From Tricholoma matsutake (Eukaryota; Basidiomycota; Agaricomycetes; Agaricales; Tricholomataceae), in the NCBI GenBank assembly GCA_026075535.2, contig AP026541.1, positions 9,858,001 through 9,922,000 on the forward strand: a stretch of 64,000 bases of DNA, in the 5' to 3' direction. Below the pieces are notes generated by a model. That model did not search any database, was not told where the DNA came from, and saw only the letters and a list, made by a program, of their open reading frames with translations. A program made the translations under genes and the position numbers. Below are positions 44,352-56,876 of this stretch, in pieces. The stretch's first letter is position 1, and every line of letters begins with the position of its first letter.

Positions 44352-44491
44352 ACTTGGATCACAAGTCTAGATGAACTGTCGCCGGTGGCATCAGGGTTGA
44401 TTTTGATATTACGGCACGATATGATGTTCGCGAAGGCAAAGTCGAGTGGATATTCTTTTGGTAAAATAATGGATTTGAGTGTTCAAAAAAG
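44352..44491 (-). other. Gypsy A 5' leader
   Basis: 140 bp between the 5' LTR and gag ATG. No tRNA-complementary TGG site adjoins the LTR (minus strand reads CTTTTTTGAACACTC). I also found no long match to the LTR of the kind seen in gypsy B, so the primer is undetermined. Confidence 0.4.
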
Positions 44492-44674
44492 TGTAGTAAA
44501 GTGGAGGGGGTAGACTTATATCACACACTCCAAGAACACAATTAACATATATTTTGCTGTTGTGTAAAAAAGTCTCTCAATCTAATTAAAACCAGCCCTT
44601 ATAAAGGGACTGGTGGCTTGCGCAAACACTAAGTAAATATATGTAAATACTGGGCATCACCCCAGATCACTACA
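44492..44674 (-). repeat. 5' LTR of gypsy A
   Basis: 183 bp, about 95% identical by eye to 6478-6660, same TGTAGTGATC..TTTACTACA ends on the minus strand. Differences are mostly transitions. The TATA-like CTTTATAAG is conserved. Confidence 0.92.
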
Positions 44675-45127
44675 CGACATTCCTGAAGAAGACTTTCTAT
44701 TGCATGTTTGTGCAACTGTTGGTGTTGAGCGAGCACAAGCCAAACTAGGCTGGAAGAGTTGTGATGACAAGAAGAAAACGGCCTACAGACACCTTTCAAT
44801 GGCTGATGATGTCAAGCACACTTTTGCAATTCACAGGAAAATGTTGGACAGTAAACAAAGGGAGAAGCCAGTTTATATGGAAATAGTGAACCTGGTCAGT
44901 GTTGCACTTGTACACCTTTGTTTACAGCAGCTCATTTAGACCAGGAGAAGCCAAAGGAAGCAGAGAAGCCTGCACCAAAGGCCACAGAGACTGCAACTGA
45001 CCCGATGTTCTCCACAAGGTCAAGAATGTGTTACAGTGTGCCACCCTGGACCTCATTGTTGGTGCTATGTGAGGCCATGCAACCCTTCAAAGTGATGAGT
45101 GCTTGTGTTATCCATAATCAGAACTGA
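44675..45127 (+). pseudogene. 3' part of the TE-associated gene split by gypsy A
   Basis: Starts in frame right after the LTR: DIPEEDFLLHVCATVGVERAQAKLGWKSCDDKKKTAYRHLS..REKPVYMEIVNL. Then comes a putative 33-bp or longer intron (GTCAGTG..TTTACAG near 44896-44928) and a Lys/Glu/Ala-rich linker (QEKPKEAEKPAPKATETA). The upstream part is at 6175-6477. The combined protein looks like a repetitive agaricomycete hypothetical family, acidic with a small helical domain; function unknown. Confidence 0.55.
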
Positions 45128-45156
45128 ATTGTGTGATGGGTACAGATTCATCTCAT

Positions 45157-46020
45157 CTAAAAGAACATCAATATATTTCTGAAACTCCACTGAAGTGCAA
45201 GAGTGCGCCATGATGTCGAGGTGGAGAACACCATCGAGAGATATTGCAGGAAGAATTGAATACCTATATCTTGAATGTAAATGCAGACTGTAATTCGAGT
45301 GGTCAACATATACCTAGTTCCACAAACAAAATAATCATGACAGTGCACACAATCACCAATGGGTGCCCATGCATAGAGTCGATTTGATGTGTGTCAGTTG
45401 CAAGCTGATTTGTCAAGATAAACATGAGTTTCTGGTGGATAATCAGTGATCAAGGCCTGGTATTGATTCCGCTGCTCCTCGTCTCATTCAATTCCTGCAT
45501 GAGACATCTAATCAAGCATTAGTAAATTCAACCTATTCATGCTAAAAGGTAGCAAACCTTCTTCCAAGTGTACCCCCAATGGTGCAGAGAAGAAGAGATT
45601 GTCATACCAGTGATGTTGATGTCAAATGCCTCAAGGAGATGGTCCTGTATCTCACATAGATAGATATCTGGCTGTCGTTCAATCAACCCTTCGATGTACT
45701 GGCCCACAACATGAGTGAGCACAAAACAAGAATGACATAGAATACTGACAGAGATGTAATAACCAGTCAGAGCCTGGGGCCTGCCAGCTTGCAAAGGCTT
45801 CTTGTTGATGTATCCTGTCTGGCACCAAAGCTGAAGGACATGTTGCATGGTGCAGATGTTGATGCTGGTGTGGTACATGGTTTTGTGGGTCTTGAGTGTC
45901 AATGAAAGGTGGCAGATAAGCTCCTTTTGCACTGGTGGGATATATCGATAATTTGACATTGATCTGAAAAGCAATCATCGTTGTCCTAGTTGTGGACAAG
46001 TGTGGTTGTAGTTGACCACT
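45157..46020 (-). pseudogene. Tc1/mariner-type (DDE) transposase relic
   Basis: On the minus strand: a helix-turn-helix N-terminus (45974 on: NYRYIPPVQKELICHL..VLQLWCQTGYINKKPLQAGRPQAL), an intron-like gap, a second DNA-binding helix set (YIEGLIERQPDIYLCEIQ..GYTWKKV), then the DDE start with the first acidic residue in VYLDKSACN (about 45400) and NRLYAWAPIGDCVHCHDYFVCGTRY (about 45385-45310). Stops occur near 45485 and 45380, and the later catalytic residues are not visible. Matches the winged-helix plus DDE_3 order of fungal Tc1-like transposases. Confidence 0.75.
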
Positions 46021-46315
46021 TAGCATTCCGGCAGGATCAAGGCCCAGTGAAAAGTGGATATAACTAGATTGAAGTAGATATTATTAAATCAGACTGGTTC
46101 AAATAAAATTGGATAAAATCAAAAAATCTGTGTCGACCATGTGAGCTTGCATATCTTTTGCTTATAATCCATGAACACTCTTGACATGGTACGATTTCAT
46201 GCATCGACATAATTGAAATCCATATGCATGGTCCTTGTGTGCCTACATGTGCATGCACATGTAAGTGGACATTGTATTGGTCTATTTTCTTGTGCTACAT
46301 ATGCTATGTGCTATG
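46021..46315. other. AT-rich spacer
   Basis: No gene or repeat end recognised; contains GTGCATGCACATG-like palindromic words near 46250. Confidence 0.4.
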
Positions 46316-47040
46316 TAGTGTTTAAAGGTCCAGTTCGGTCCAGTTTTTTGACCCCCAAGAGGGGCAACCAGCAACCACAACCGCAACTGGACCGACCCAG
46401 ATAGGGTGACCGCAACCAAACCGAGTAGGACCAGTCCACAATGGTTCAGTTGCCCCCAAAAAACTGGTTAAGACCAGTCTTAGTCACCATGAGGGGTGGG
46501 TTCCTTTCCCATGATGATATACCCCGCGAGTCATGTCACCATGAGGTGCGGGTTTCTCATTTCTGTAATAATTTTGTACATTGTGGGAAAAAACCCATGA
46601 GTCATGTCACCATGAGGTGTGGGTTCCTTTCCCGTGATGATATAACCCGCGAGTCAGGTCACCATGAGGTGCAGGTTTCTCATTTCCATAATAATTTCAT
46701 ATCTTTTAAGCAAATTATTACAGATATGAGCAACCCGTGCCTCATGGTGACATGACTCGCGGGGTATGTCCTCATGGGAAAGGAACCTGCACCTCATGGC
46801 GACCTGACTCGTGGGTTTTTTCCTGTGATGTACACATCTTTTATGCACTGCAGAAAGACCAGTTGCAACTGATGGCAACCAGTCTTTTAACAGTTTTCAA
46901 ATATTCTCAAAATGAGGCAACCGGCAACCGGAATGACCCCAAATGTGGGCAACCGCAACCGATGGTCCGGTTGCATTCAGTCCAGTTGAGTTTGGTTGCG
47001 GTCATTTTTTTGGTTGCATTAACTGGACCTTTAAACACTA
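46316..47040. mobile_element. hAT-type MITE with internal foldback
   Basis: 725 bp, ends TAGTGTTTAAAGGTCCAGTT and its inverted copy, flanked by 8-bp GTGCTATG (46308-46315) and GTGCTACA (47041-47048), a target duplication with two transitions. An 8-bp duplication and TAGTG-type ends fit hAT. The interior (46480-46850) holds repeated CACCATGAGG..GGGTTTCTCATTTC units in both orientations, a second, imperfect hairpin. Outside it, GGTTGCGGTC/GCAACCG-type repeats flank on both sides. No coding sequence. Confidence 0.8.
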
Positions 47041-47763
47041 GTGCTACATCCTGCATCCCGATGGCTGCCACAATTGTCTCACACCCTTTGCTATCTCTAT
47101 CGAACTTGATAATGCCACTTACTCGAACCTATGCCTTGCTGGATGTTCTCCAGGCAGACCCAGACCCAGTAGCCTTGCTGCCCAACCATGTTCTCTCTTC
47201 CAATGCTCTCCCAATCCAATAATCCAGGCCATTCCCCTTCTTGCAAGCCTCTCCCAGGCACAGTCATTGTGTCATCCATAGTAGAGTCAGCTTCTAACTC
47301 CACCCCTCATTTGCCAAGCCTCCTGCCTATCATCAAGCAGTTTGCTTGCCTGTGGTTCTCCCCAGTCAAATGCTCAACTGTCCAATCTGTTGCTGTTGCT
47401 GCACATGTCATCCATCAAACTTCTCTATTTGTCACCAGGCAGTCCCTTTTCCCTATTCATTCTACACATTCTAAGGCCAAAGCGAGCCTTTATTGTAAGG
47501 CCCTCAAGTCTTACTTGAAAAGGACATCCAAAGGTTGGGAATTCCTCTGCCAAATCAAGGAGTGGCACACAATGTTAGTGGCAAGCATGAAAAAGCTGCA
47601 GGAACAGGATGGTGGGAGTATAGTGTTGGAGGTAGGCAATAGCATGGGTATGGGTAACCCATGCAGGTTATGGGTATGGGTAGGCATGGGTATGGGTATG
47701 GGTCATGAAATCATAACCTGCGACCCACGAAGTACCTGTCACCAAGAGGGAGTCCTTACTTTG
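47041..47763 (+). other. Spacer with an unrecognised ORF and GGGTAT repeats
   Basis: A 192-codon frame (47188-47766) has a plausible helical end (KALKSYLKRTSKGWEFLCQIKEWH) but no known domain. 47640-47710 consists of (A)TGGGTATGGGT repeats, a short minisatellite; it is not the fungal TTAGGG telomere repeat. Confidence 0.3.
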
Positions 47764-49532
47764 TAGGGATGCCAAAGTTCGGTTCAGTTCGGTTCTTTGA
47801 GAATTTCACTGAACCTAGAACCGGACTTCAGGTTTGGTCCAGGCAATCTGCCAAACCCCGAACCGGACCATCGGTCAGGTTCAGAAAGGGTTCGAACTCA
47901 AACTGAACCTTTTTGTGTACAAAAAATCTGTAACACTGAGATGACATGTAGAATATAATTAGTGAGATAAGTACAGAGAACTACATTGAACAAAGTACTA
48001 TCCCCACAATGTGAGGGTTGGTGAGCCAAGCCAGGATGCTCATTCCAGGATTGTGGTGTTGTGTTGCAGGGATGAGGGGGCACTGTGGCAGGAAGGGATC
48101 AGGAGGGCTACCCATCTTTTTCGTTGTGTACCATTGTTTCGTTCTACAGCATTGATGTTGGCTGATGGGCTCACGATCCACCCTGCAAGCAGTGGCTCGC
48201 AGGCGTGGTGGCATGGTGGTCATCTCCCCCTCCCTCTTGTTCCCTTGATGTGTCACTCCCCCCCATCGTCTGCACCCATGAACCACCGTACAAACAGCTG
48301 CTCATAAGCATGGTGGTGGGCACCGTGTCGTTTGGCAGTGTTGTGGGCCCCTTGTCCTCATCGTATGAGGTTGCTAGCACCCATGAACCACCCCATGAGC
48401 AGTGGCTCACAGGCATGGGGGGCAGGTGCTGGGTCATCCCATTGTTGTTGTGGGATGCTGAGGTTGTTCATCGTCATCGTGGGGCTAGGGTGCTCGTTTC
48501 CATTGTCGTTGTCTGTTTTGGTGGGTTAGTGTGATGTAGCGCATTTACAAGAGTAGTAGGGTACTCACCTGGCAGGTATCCCCCTCCACGGGTCTCCCGG
48601 CACCCCTCTTCCACCTCTTGTCCCCCTTTGCCACCTCCTGTCGATAACCAAAAGGCTCACATCCCATTTTGACAGGGAGGAGGGGGTTTGGGTGGTCATA
48701 GTTAGGTATAGGTCGTCTAGTGTTGACAACCATCGTTACCAGTAGTTTAGAACCTAAAAAGAAAAGAGATTAGTTGGTTGATCAGAACAAGAGTTCAGTC
48801 ACGGAACTCCCCCCGTTGTTTTGTTGTCATGCCCCATCATCACTGGGTCAGTGTGGTCCTCTTTGACTGGCACCAGCCAATCTCATTAGTTGTGCTCATT
48901 TGTTGGTTGGTGTAGTCCCTATCGTTTCCCTGCATTCGTGGCCACTGTTTAGTGGTGCTGTTAGATTCGATAACCCTTGCCACGGGTGGTAGGAGCCTTC
49001 GTGGTTGGGGGTCACCTGTTGGCATACCTGCAAATATCTGTAGGTTAGAATGTTAGTAAAAGAAAAATGACATAATTTTAACTTGGGAGGCAACACCTCC
49101 CTAGCATCCCTTTAACCTGCAGCCAGCATGGTTGATGCGTACGATGTGGTGGTGAGTTGGTTGTGGTTGCTGTCGAAGCTTGTGGTTTGACTCGGATACA
49201 GGAGAGCATGGGACAAAGTAGCGACAAACATTTACTAATGGTCACATCATCACTGGATGGGGCATCATCATCGGGATTGTAGGAGACATTGAGAAGAGGG
49301 CCTCGGACTTCTGTGCTATTAGTAGTAGTAACATGGGAAACCTTTTCCAGAGTTTTCGGAAGTCACAACAACTAAAAAAGGTTTGGTTCAAACCAGGTTC
49401 TGCCTTGCCCGAACCCAGAACCGGACTTGTGGTCCGGCTCTGCACAACCATCGAACCTTGGACCGAACTTTGGTCCAGTTCTGAAAAGTTCAGGTTCGAA
49501 CTCTGGTTCAGAACCGGACTGCGGCATCCCTA
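47764..49532. mobile_element. hAT-type element, 8-bp TSD
   Basis: 1,769 bp, outer ends TAGGGATGCC and GGCATCCCTA, flanked by TTACTTTG (47756-47763) and TTACTTCG (49533-49540), 7 of 8 identical. Both subterminal regions are dense in CCGAAC/GTTCGG and GAACCGGAC words (47770-47910 and 49380-49520). The interior has decayed frames (for example 48733-48545 minus, RRPIPNYDHPNPLLPV, followed by a good GTGAGTACCC-type donor) that I cannot assign. Non-autonomous or a transposase too decayed to read. Confidence 0.85.
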
Positions 49533-49540
49533 TTACTTCG

Positions 49541-50052
49541 AAGTCTAATACTTATTACTTAGTGCCTAGTAATCTATGAAACTATATAACTATATAACTA
49601 CATATTAAAAATAAAAGGGGGGTGAACCCAGCTTAGTTGTTAGAAATGCCTGGGTTTATATACCCGGGATGCACACAGACCATTTGGTCTTGTTGTGCAC
49701 GTCGCATCTTTGTTGATTGTCGACGCGTTATTTGCCATATGTAAGCATTCGCAGGTCTCTTGTTCTGGCGCCGTTGAAGTGTTCGATCGTAAGAATGTAT
49801 AGCCTAAGAGTTACCTGAATGGTCCTTAAGTGACAAAGTCCGAGTATTGTTGTTACGAGGATCCCTGACCGTAATTATAAGGTCTCAGGGCGATCTTACG
49901 GGTAGATATTTATAGATATTTATCTCCGAGGTCGGTGCACGTGGATGCACCTGAGCACGTGGCTTTCGGAAACATCTCTCCGTCGTCCATCGTCGAGGGT
50001 TTCGCTTGTGCGCCGGAAAAGCGTATTGGGCTACCCTACAGAATAGAGAGAC
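49541..50052. other. Intergenic region before the apyrase gene
   Basis: Marks the change from repeats to gene-dense sequence. Contains several candidate promoter words, none decisive, and no gene. Confidence 0.5.
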
Positions 50053-52397
50053 ATGCCTCCGCCCAAGGACCATAATGCTTGGCTTGCAGATCGTCATTTT
50101 GGCATTGTGATTGACGCAGGTTCTTCAGGGTCTAGGCTGCAGATATATAGCTGGAAAGACCCTCGGTCGATCACACTGGACAAGGGGAGCGAGCTTGAAT
50201 ATACCCTCCCACAGGTTGAGAAGGGGACTCAGCATGGAGAAGAATGGGTACATAAAGTTGAGCCGGGTATGCTCTTCAGGGTCTTCACGCGTAGACGTTT
50301 AATTCAATATTCTTGTCAGGTATTTCAACATATGCGGACGACCCAGAGCGTGTTGCGAGCCATCTTCAACCATTACTTTCTCATGCTAGGAAACATATTC
50401 CGCCGTCTCTTGAAAAAGAAACACCTTTGTTCCTACTCGCTACCGCTGGCATGCGACTTCTCTCATCAGAGAAGCAAGGTGCGGTTCTCCACCAAGCATG
50501 TCGTTTTCTCTCCTTCCACTCTGCATTCAAGATCGATGCCCCGTCATCTGCTGGTCCATGCGGCTCGAGTGTACAGATCATCACCGGAGAAGAGGAAGGT
50601 CTATTTGGGTGGATAGCTGTGAATTACTTGATGGACGGCTTTACAGGACAGAGTCAGAAACATACCACGTACGGGTTCCTAGACATGGGCGGCGCGTCTA
50701 CACAAATCGCCTTTGAACCAAGTTCTACTAATGACACAGACGCAAAGAATCTCATCGATGTCAGACTGCGTCTTCTGAACGGCGAGGAGATCAAACACAA
50801 GGTTTTTGTGACGACGTGGCTAGGGTATGGGACCAACCAGGCTCGAGAACGATATGTGAGCAAAACGATCTCCGAGTTTGAGGCCTCTCGCCGGAATGGG
50901 GACGGCGATATTGTGCTTGACCCGTGTCTGCCTAAAGATCTAGAACTGACTGAATCATCAGTCCTCACCCAATCACCCACATCTCACCTCAGTCAACTCC
51001 GTCGCCTAAAAGGTTCTGGCTCCTTCGAGCAGTGCATGCGACAGACCGCTCCACTATTAAATAAAACTACGGTTTGCCCAGACACTCCATGTCTGATGAA
51101 CGGCATACACGTCCCTCGGATCGACTTCTCAGTTTCCCATTTCATCGGCGTATCGGAGTACTGGTATTCCTCCGAACATGTGTTTGGGCTTGGGGGCGCG
51201 TATGACTTTGTACAATATGAGCGTGCTGCGTCGAATTTTTGTTCGAGAGATTGGGCGGGTATTATGGAGCAGCACGAGGCATTGAAGTCTCTGCATCATC
51301 TGGGCGGCGATGGGGAGGTGGTTGTTGATGGTAAAGTGGTGGCTGCGGGCATGTGGGATCCGTCGGTGGAGCGTTCGCGTCTGGAGATGCAGTGTTTCAA
51401 GGCGGCGTGGATCGCGAATGTACTGCATGAAGGGATCGGGATACCGCGGATTGTGGATCCAGGAGGAAACATCACAACTGCAGGAGGTGACAGAATTGAA
51501 GAGGAGGCGGCGAAGAAGGGACTGGGACGGCCGACCTTCCAATCGCTTGACACTGTGGGAGGCATTGCGATCACCTGGACCTTGGGGAAGATGGTACTTG
51601 AAGCGAGCAAAGAAATCCCGCTGCTATCGAAGACAGACCGACCGCTGAAGGACCCCATTGAAGATATCCCTGTCGACTCGCCAATCCAACTAATTCGGCC
51701 ACCTATGCTGAGCCTTGAAGGAATCGAGGACCGCATCTCGCCACACCTACCTATCGTTCTAACCCGGACCTCTCTTGGTTTTTCACCAGTCATTTTCCTC
51801 TTTTTGGTGTCATTCTGCTTAATTCTCCTAGTGACTTACCCTATACGACGACAAATTCGGAGACTGTGTCTTAGATCTGTACGATATGCCCCAAAGCGAG
51901 ACGCAGGATATTCATTAGAAGCAGGAACACTCAACGGCAACAGTCATTCTCTTCCTTCCTCACCCAACTTCACCAACAAAAACTGGCGCTATCTATTGCG
52001 CCGCGTATCTTCGTTCGCCCGTGCTCCTTCCCATCCTGTTTCACTGTCAGCTATGACATCCAACAACCCTAGTTTGCGACGCGTGAACTCGACGAATCCA
52101 GCAAGATTCTCTCCTGCACGATCATACACGCTCCCTAATGGTTTCGACGCGTCCGCAAACTCTACGCAATATTCGCCTCGGCCGTCGATATCTCGTTCAC
52201 CCTCACCCTCTCTTGGATTTGTCGACGAACCCTTTAGCAATAATGCTAATAATAGCAGTAGTACCATTACCACGGCCAACGCCCTGATCTCTTCACGTTC
52301 TCGTAATGCCTCGCAGATGAATATCTTGAGTATTGGTCCCCGCCAAATTTCACGGACGTCTAGTTATCAGACTTCGGGTAATCTTCAGGATGAATGA
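50053..52397 (+). CDS. YND1: Golgi-type apyrase (NTPDase, GDA1/CD39 family), Ynd1-like
   Basis: Exons 50053-50266 and 50320-52397, intron 50267-50319 (GTATGC..TTGTCAG); 763 aa. Apyrase-conserved regions in order: DAGSSGS (residues 21-27, phosphate loop), TAGMR (113-117), GEEEG (161-165, with the catalytic Glu), DMGGAS (193-198, second phosphate loop). One membrane helix lies at about 558-580, then a Ser/Pro/Asn-rich tail of about 183 residues. No N-terminal signal sequence. This order matches yeast Ynd1, which hydrolyses nucleoside di- and triphosphates in the Golgi so that nucleotide-sugar antiport can continue. It fits with the nucleotide-sugar transporter 5 kb away. The start is the first ATG in frame, 30 codons or fewer before the first motif. 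Confidence 0.92.
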
Positions 52398-52653
52398 ATA
52401 CTGTGTTCAGATCTGTACATGTGTGATAGCGGGTGATAAGTGCTAAGTATGTTTGAGGTTGTGCCCAACTTGAATCACATAATTACTGATATACATACAA
52501 TACATACTAAACTTATACTCAATGACGATCATCCAAATCATACCCAGTATTCCGAGCAAATCCGTATCTCTGATCTGAGTCAACGCGGTTACACCGGGTT
52601 ATGTAACTGGTTCGCCTAGACAAGCGCCCTATATATGACTATTTGACTATTTG
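52398..52653. other. Intergenic, apyrase 3' end and MDM12 promoter
   Basis: 256 bp. Holds AT-rich 3' sequence with TATACATACAATACATAC near 52490 and the MDM12 upstream region. Confidence 0.5.
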
Positions 52654-53847
52654 ATGTCAATCGACTTGGAATGGAATAAATTGGACTCCTCGCTAGCATC
52701 CTACCTTGTCGAAGTCCTCAATCGCCAGCTATCCAACGCAGAGCGACCCTCATTCATCGGACCAGTCGAGGTCACTTCGCTAGACTTTGGTTCTACCTCA
52801 CCAGACGTTGAACTCGTCGATCTACGCGACATCTATCGCGATTTTCTCGAAGATGATGACGAGGAGCTAGACAGAGGGCCAGTGAAAGTTATGGAAGGTG
52901 CAGAGGACGAAGAAGGGTTTGAGTGGGTCTCAAGGCGCGCAGGAGGACGCGAAGAAGGGCTCGCATACCACCATCTTCCTCCTCATATCCGATATGGACG
53001 TTATGGCTCCGCCAGCATATTCGCAAACCCGCCTTCGCTGAATGCACCGGCGGATGCATGGATACCAGGTATGAGTCTACCGAACATGAAGGATTACAGA
53101 AATGTGCCGTGGGCAAGTGCTCCAATGTATCGAAGTCCTTCACCAGCTACACCGTTCTCCGCTCCCGCACTGAACAGTCCCGAGGTGGACATCCCAAACG
53201 AACCACGTCCGAAAGTTCCCATCTACGACACGACATCAGACCCTGTGCACTCTCAGCCCGACTCGTCTCATCCTCACCACGAACCCGAAACCACACAACC
53301 CCCTCAACCAACCGAGCATCCAAACCTCCAACTACATCTACACATCAACTGGCACTCCAACCTCCGCATCACACTTACCACCTCCCTCCTGATAAACTAC
53401 CCTTCGCCCATGTTCATGTCTCTTCCCATCAAGCTCTCCGTCACGGGCCTCATCTTCACTGGCGAGCTCGCTGTTGCCTACGAGGGTGCGCGGCGGCGTG
53501 TGCACATCTGCATCCTTGACGATCTCGACCCATACGGTCCCGCTGCAGCGGGTGATCGCCCAAAGCGCAATCCCAATCCCTTGGACTCTGCAAGCAGCAC
53601 GCCTCCAGAATTGGACGAGGACTCCCCGCAGACGGGTGCAGACAAAGGTCGCTCGGTGAAGCCGTTGCCAGTGGGACAGCGGTTATTACCGTCGATATAT
53701 ATTGAGAGCGAGATTGGGCAGACGGACAAGCACGTGTTGAAGAATGTGACGCGTGTGGAACGATTCATACAGGATGTGATGAGGAAGACGGTTGAGGAGG
53801 AGCTGGTGTTTCCGAATTTCCATACGTTAGTGATGGGTGATGAGTAG
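52654..53847 (+). CDS. MDM12: Mdm12, ERMES complex SMP-domain protein
   Basis: 397 aa, no intron. Start ATG at 52654 gives the family's usual N-terminus, MSIDLEWNKLDSSLAS; the preceding TTG is not a start. The SMP (lipid-transfer) fold is split, as in other Mdm12 proteins, by long variable loops: an acidic loop (about 70-100), a Pro/Ser/His-rich loop (about 150-225) and another Pro/Asp loop (about 300-335). The C-terminal part ends with a conserved FIQDVMRKTVEEELVFPNFH. With Mmm1, Mdm10 and Mdm34 it tethers ER to mitochondria and moves phospholipids between them. It converges with ELP3, 86 bp between stops. Confidence 0.95.
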   Translation: MSIDLEWNKLDSSLASYLVEVLNRQLSNAERPSFIGPVEVTSLDFGSTSPDVELVDLRDIYRDFLEDDDEELDRGPVKVMEGAEDEEGFEWVSRRAGGREEGLAYHHLPPHIRYGRYGSASIFANPPSLNAPADAWIPGMSLPNMKDYRNVPWASAPMYRSPSPATPFSAPALNSPEVDIPNEPRPKVPIYDTTSDPVHSQPDSSHPHHEPETTQPPQPTEHPNLQLHLHINWHSNLRITLTTSLLINYPSPMFMSLPIKLSVTGLIFTGELAVAYEGARRRVHICILDDLDPYGPAAAGDRPKRNPNPLDSASSTPPELDEDSPQTGADKGRSVKPLPVGQRLLPSIYIESEIGQTDKHVLKNVTRVERFIQDVMRKTVEEELVFPNFHTLVMGDE

Positions 53848-53933
53848 CACTCGCGTTGGATGGCCATGAATGGGTGTATCAAGACAAAAATTAATGATAT
53901 AGCATGTAGTTGTATACCAAGTTTACATTGATA

Positions 53934-56159
<2,226 letters not shown>

Positions 56160-56876
56160 TGTCTATAGTCGGTGCCTGTTATGCAATGCCGGTAATTTTT
56201 ACTTTGACAGGTTTATTCGTCTAGCCCCTGTGAGACAAGTCCAAGATAAGTAGGAACTTGTCAGATTTTGACCGTCGCAATGGTATCTATTGATCGATGA
56301 TGTGGTCGAAAGGGGCAATCAACCAGTATTAACGGTATGTAGGCTATTCTTTTACATACCTAACTCTACTAGATGAAGAGAGATAAGAAAAAAAGAAGCC
56401 ATCTGATTAAGCGTATCCAAGCATCACGAAGGAGCGAAGAAAAGAAGGGAAGGCGAACGGGATGAGGTAGACAATAGGCGGGATACGTATATATGCAAAC
56501 GTGAAGATAAGAGTGGGAATAGATAGGTAAAACTCGTTTCAGTGTCATCTGTGAGGTCTAAGGAGTTTAAAATAGAGATGAGGCGGGGGGTATAGGTGGG
56601 TAGTATGTGCCGAAAAAATAAACAGAAAGTCATTATGTGTCATTTTGTCGAGAAACAAAAGAAAAAGGAAAAAAGAAACGGAGCTAGTAAGGTCCAGAAG
56701 ATGCAGGGATAAAAAAACCGCACCGGAAAAAGAAAAAGAAAAATAGGTTAAAAGATATCTTGATAAACAAATCGTCATCAGAACAAGGGGAAACTCGTTC
56801 ATCATCGCGGGACATTCAAAAGAATCAACAATCATCTCCAACAGCCAATGATCATGTATCACGTAGAGCGAGCGTA
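56160..56876. other. Intergenic, ELP3 promoter and transporter 3' region
   Basis: 717 bp. Next to ELP3 is promoter sequence; 56350-56870 is purine-rich on the plus strand (GAAAAAGAAAAAGAAAAAT) and forms the transporter 3' side. No gene seen. Confidence 0.5.

Larger units (their letters stand above)
6478..44674 (-). mobile_element. Ty3/gypsy LTR retrotransposon A, split by later insertions
   Basis: Minus-strand element with 183-bp LTRs at 44492-44674 (5') and 6478-6660 (3'), a polypurine tract inside the 3' LTR, and gag, protease, RT, RNase H, integrase and a long third ORF in order. Flanks are tggca (6473-6477) and cgaca (44675-44679), a 5-bp target duplication with two transitions. Without the 27.6-kb element and the 426-bp solo LTR the element is about 10.1 kb. 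The LTRs differ at about 9 of 183 sites by eye, mostly C/T or G/A. All coding regions carry stops and frameshifts. No TGG-type primer-binding site follows the 5' LTR. Confidence 0.85.

Noticed and set aside
44492..44674. Classical tRNA primer site after the gypsy A 5' LTR
   Set aside because: No TGG start next to the LTR and no other good tRNA 3'-end complement recognised by eye.
47640..47710. Telomere-like repeats
   Set aside because: The unit is GGGTAT with interruptions, not TTAGGG, and normal genes follow.
52651..52653. TTG as start of MDM12 (also at 59207 for MRP51 and 62963 for the WD40 gene)
   Set aside because: An ATG at 52654 gives the canonical family start; fungal nuclear genes use ATG, and ATGs exist at 59243 and 62966.
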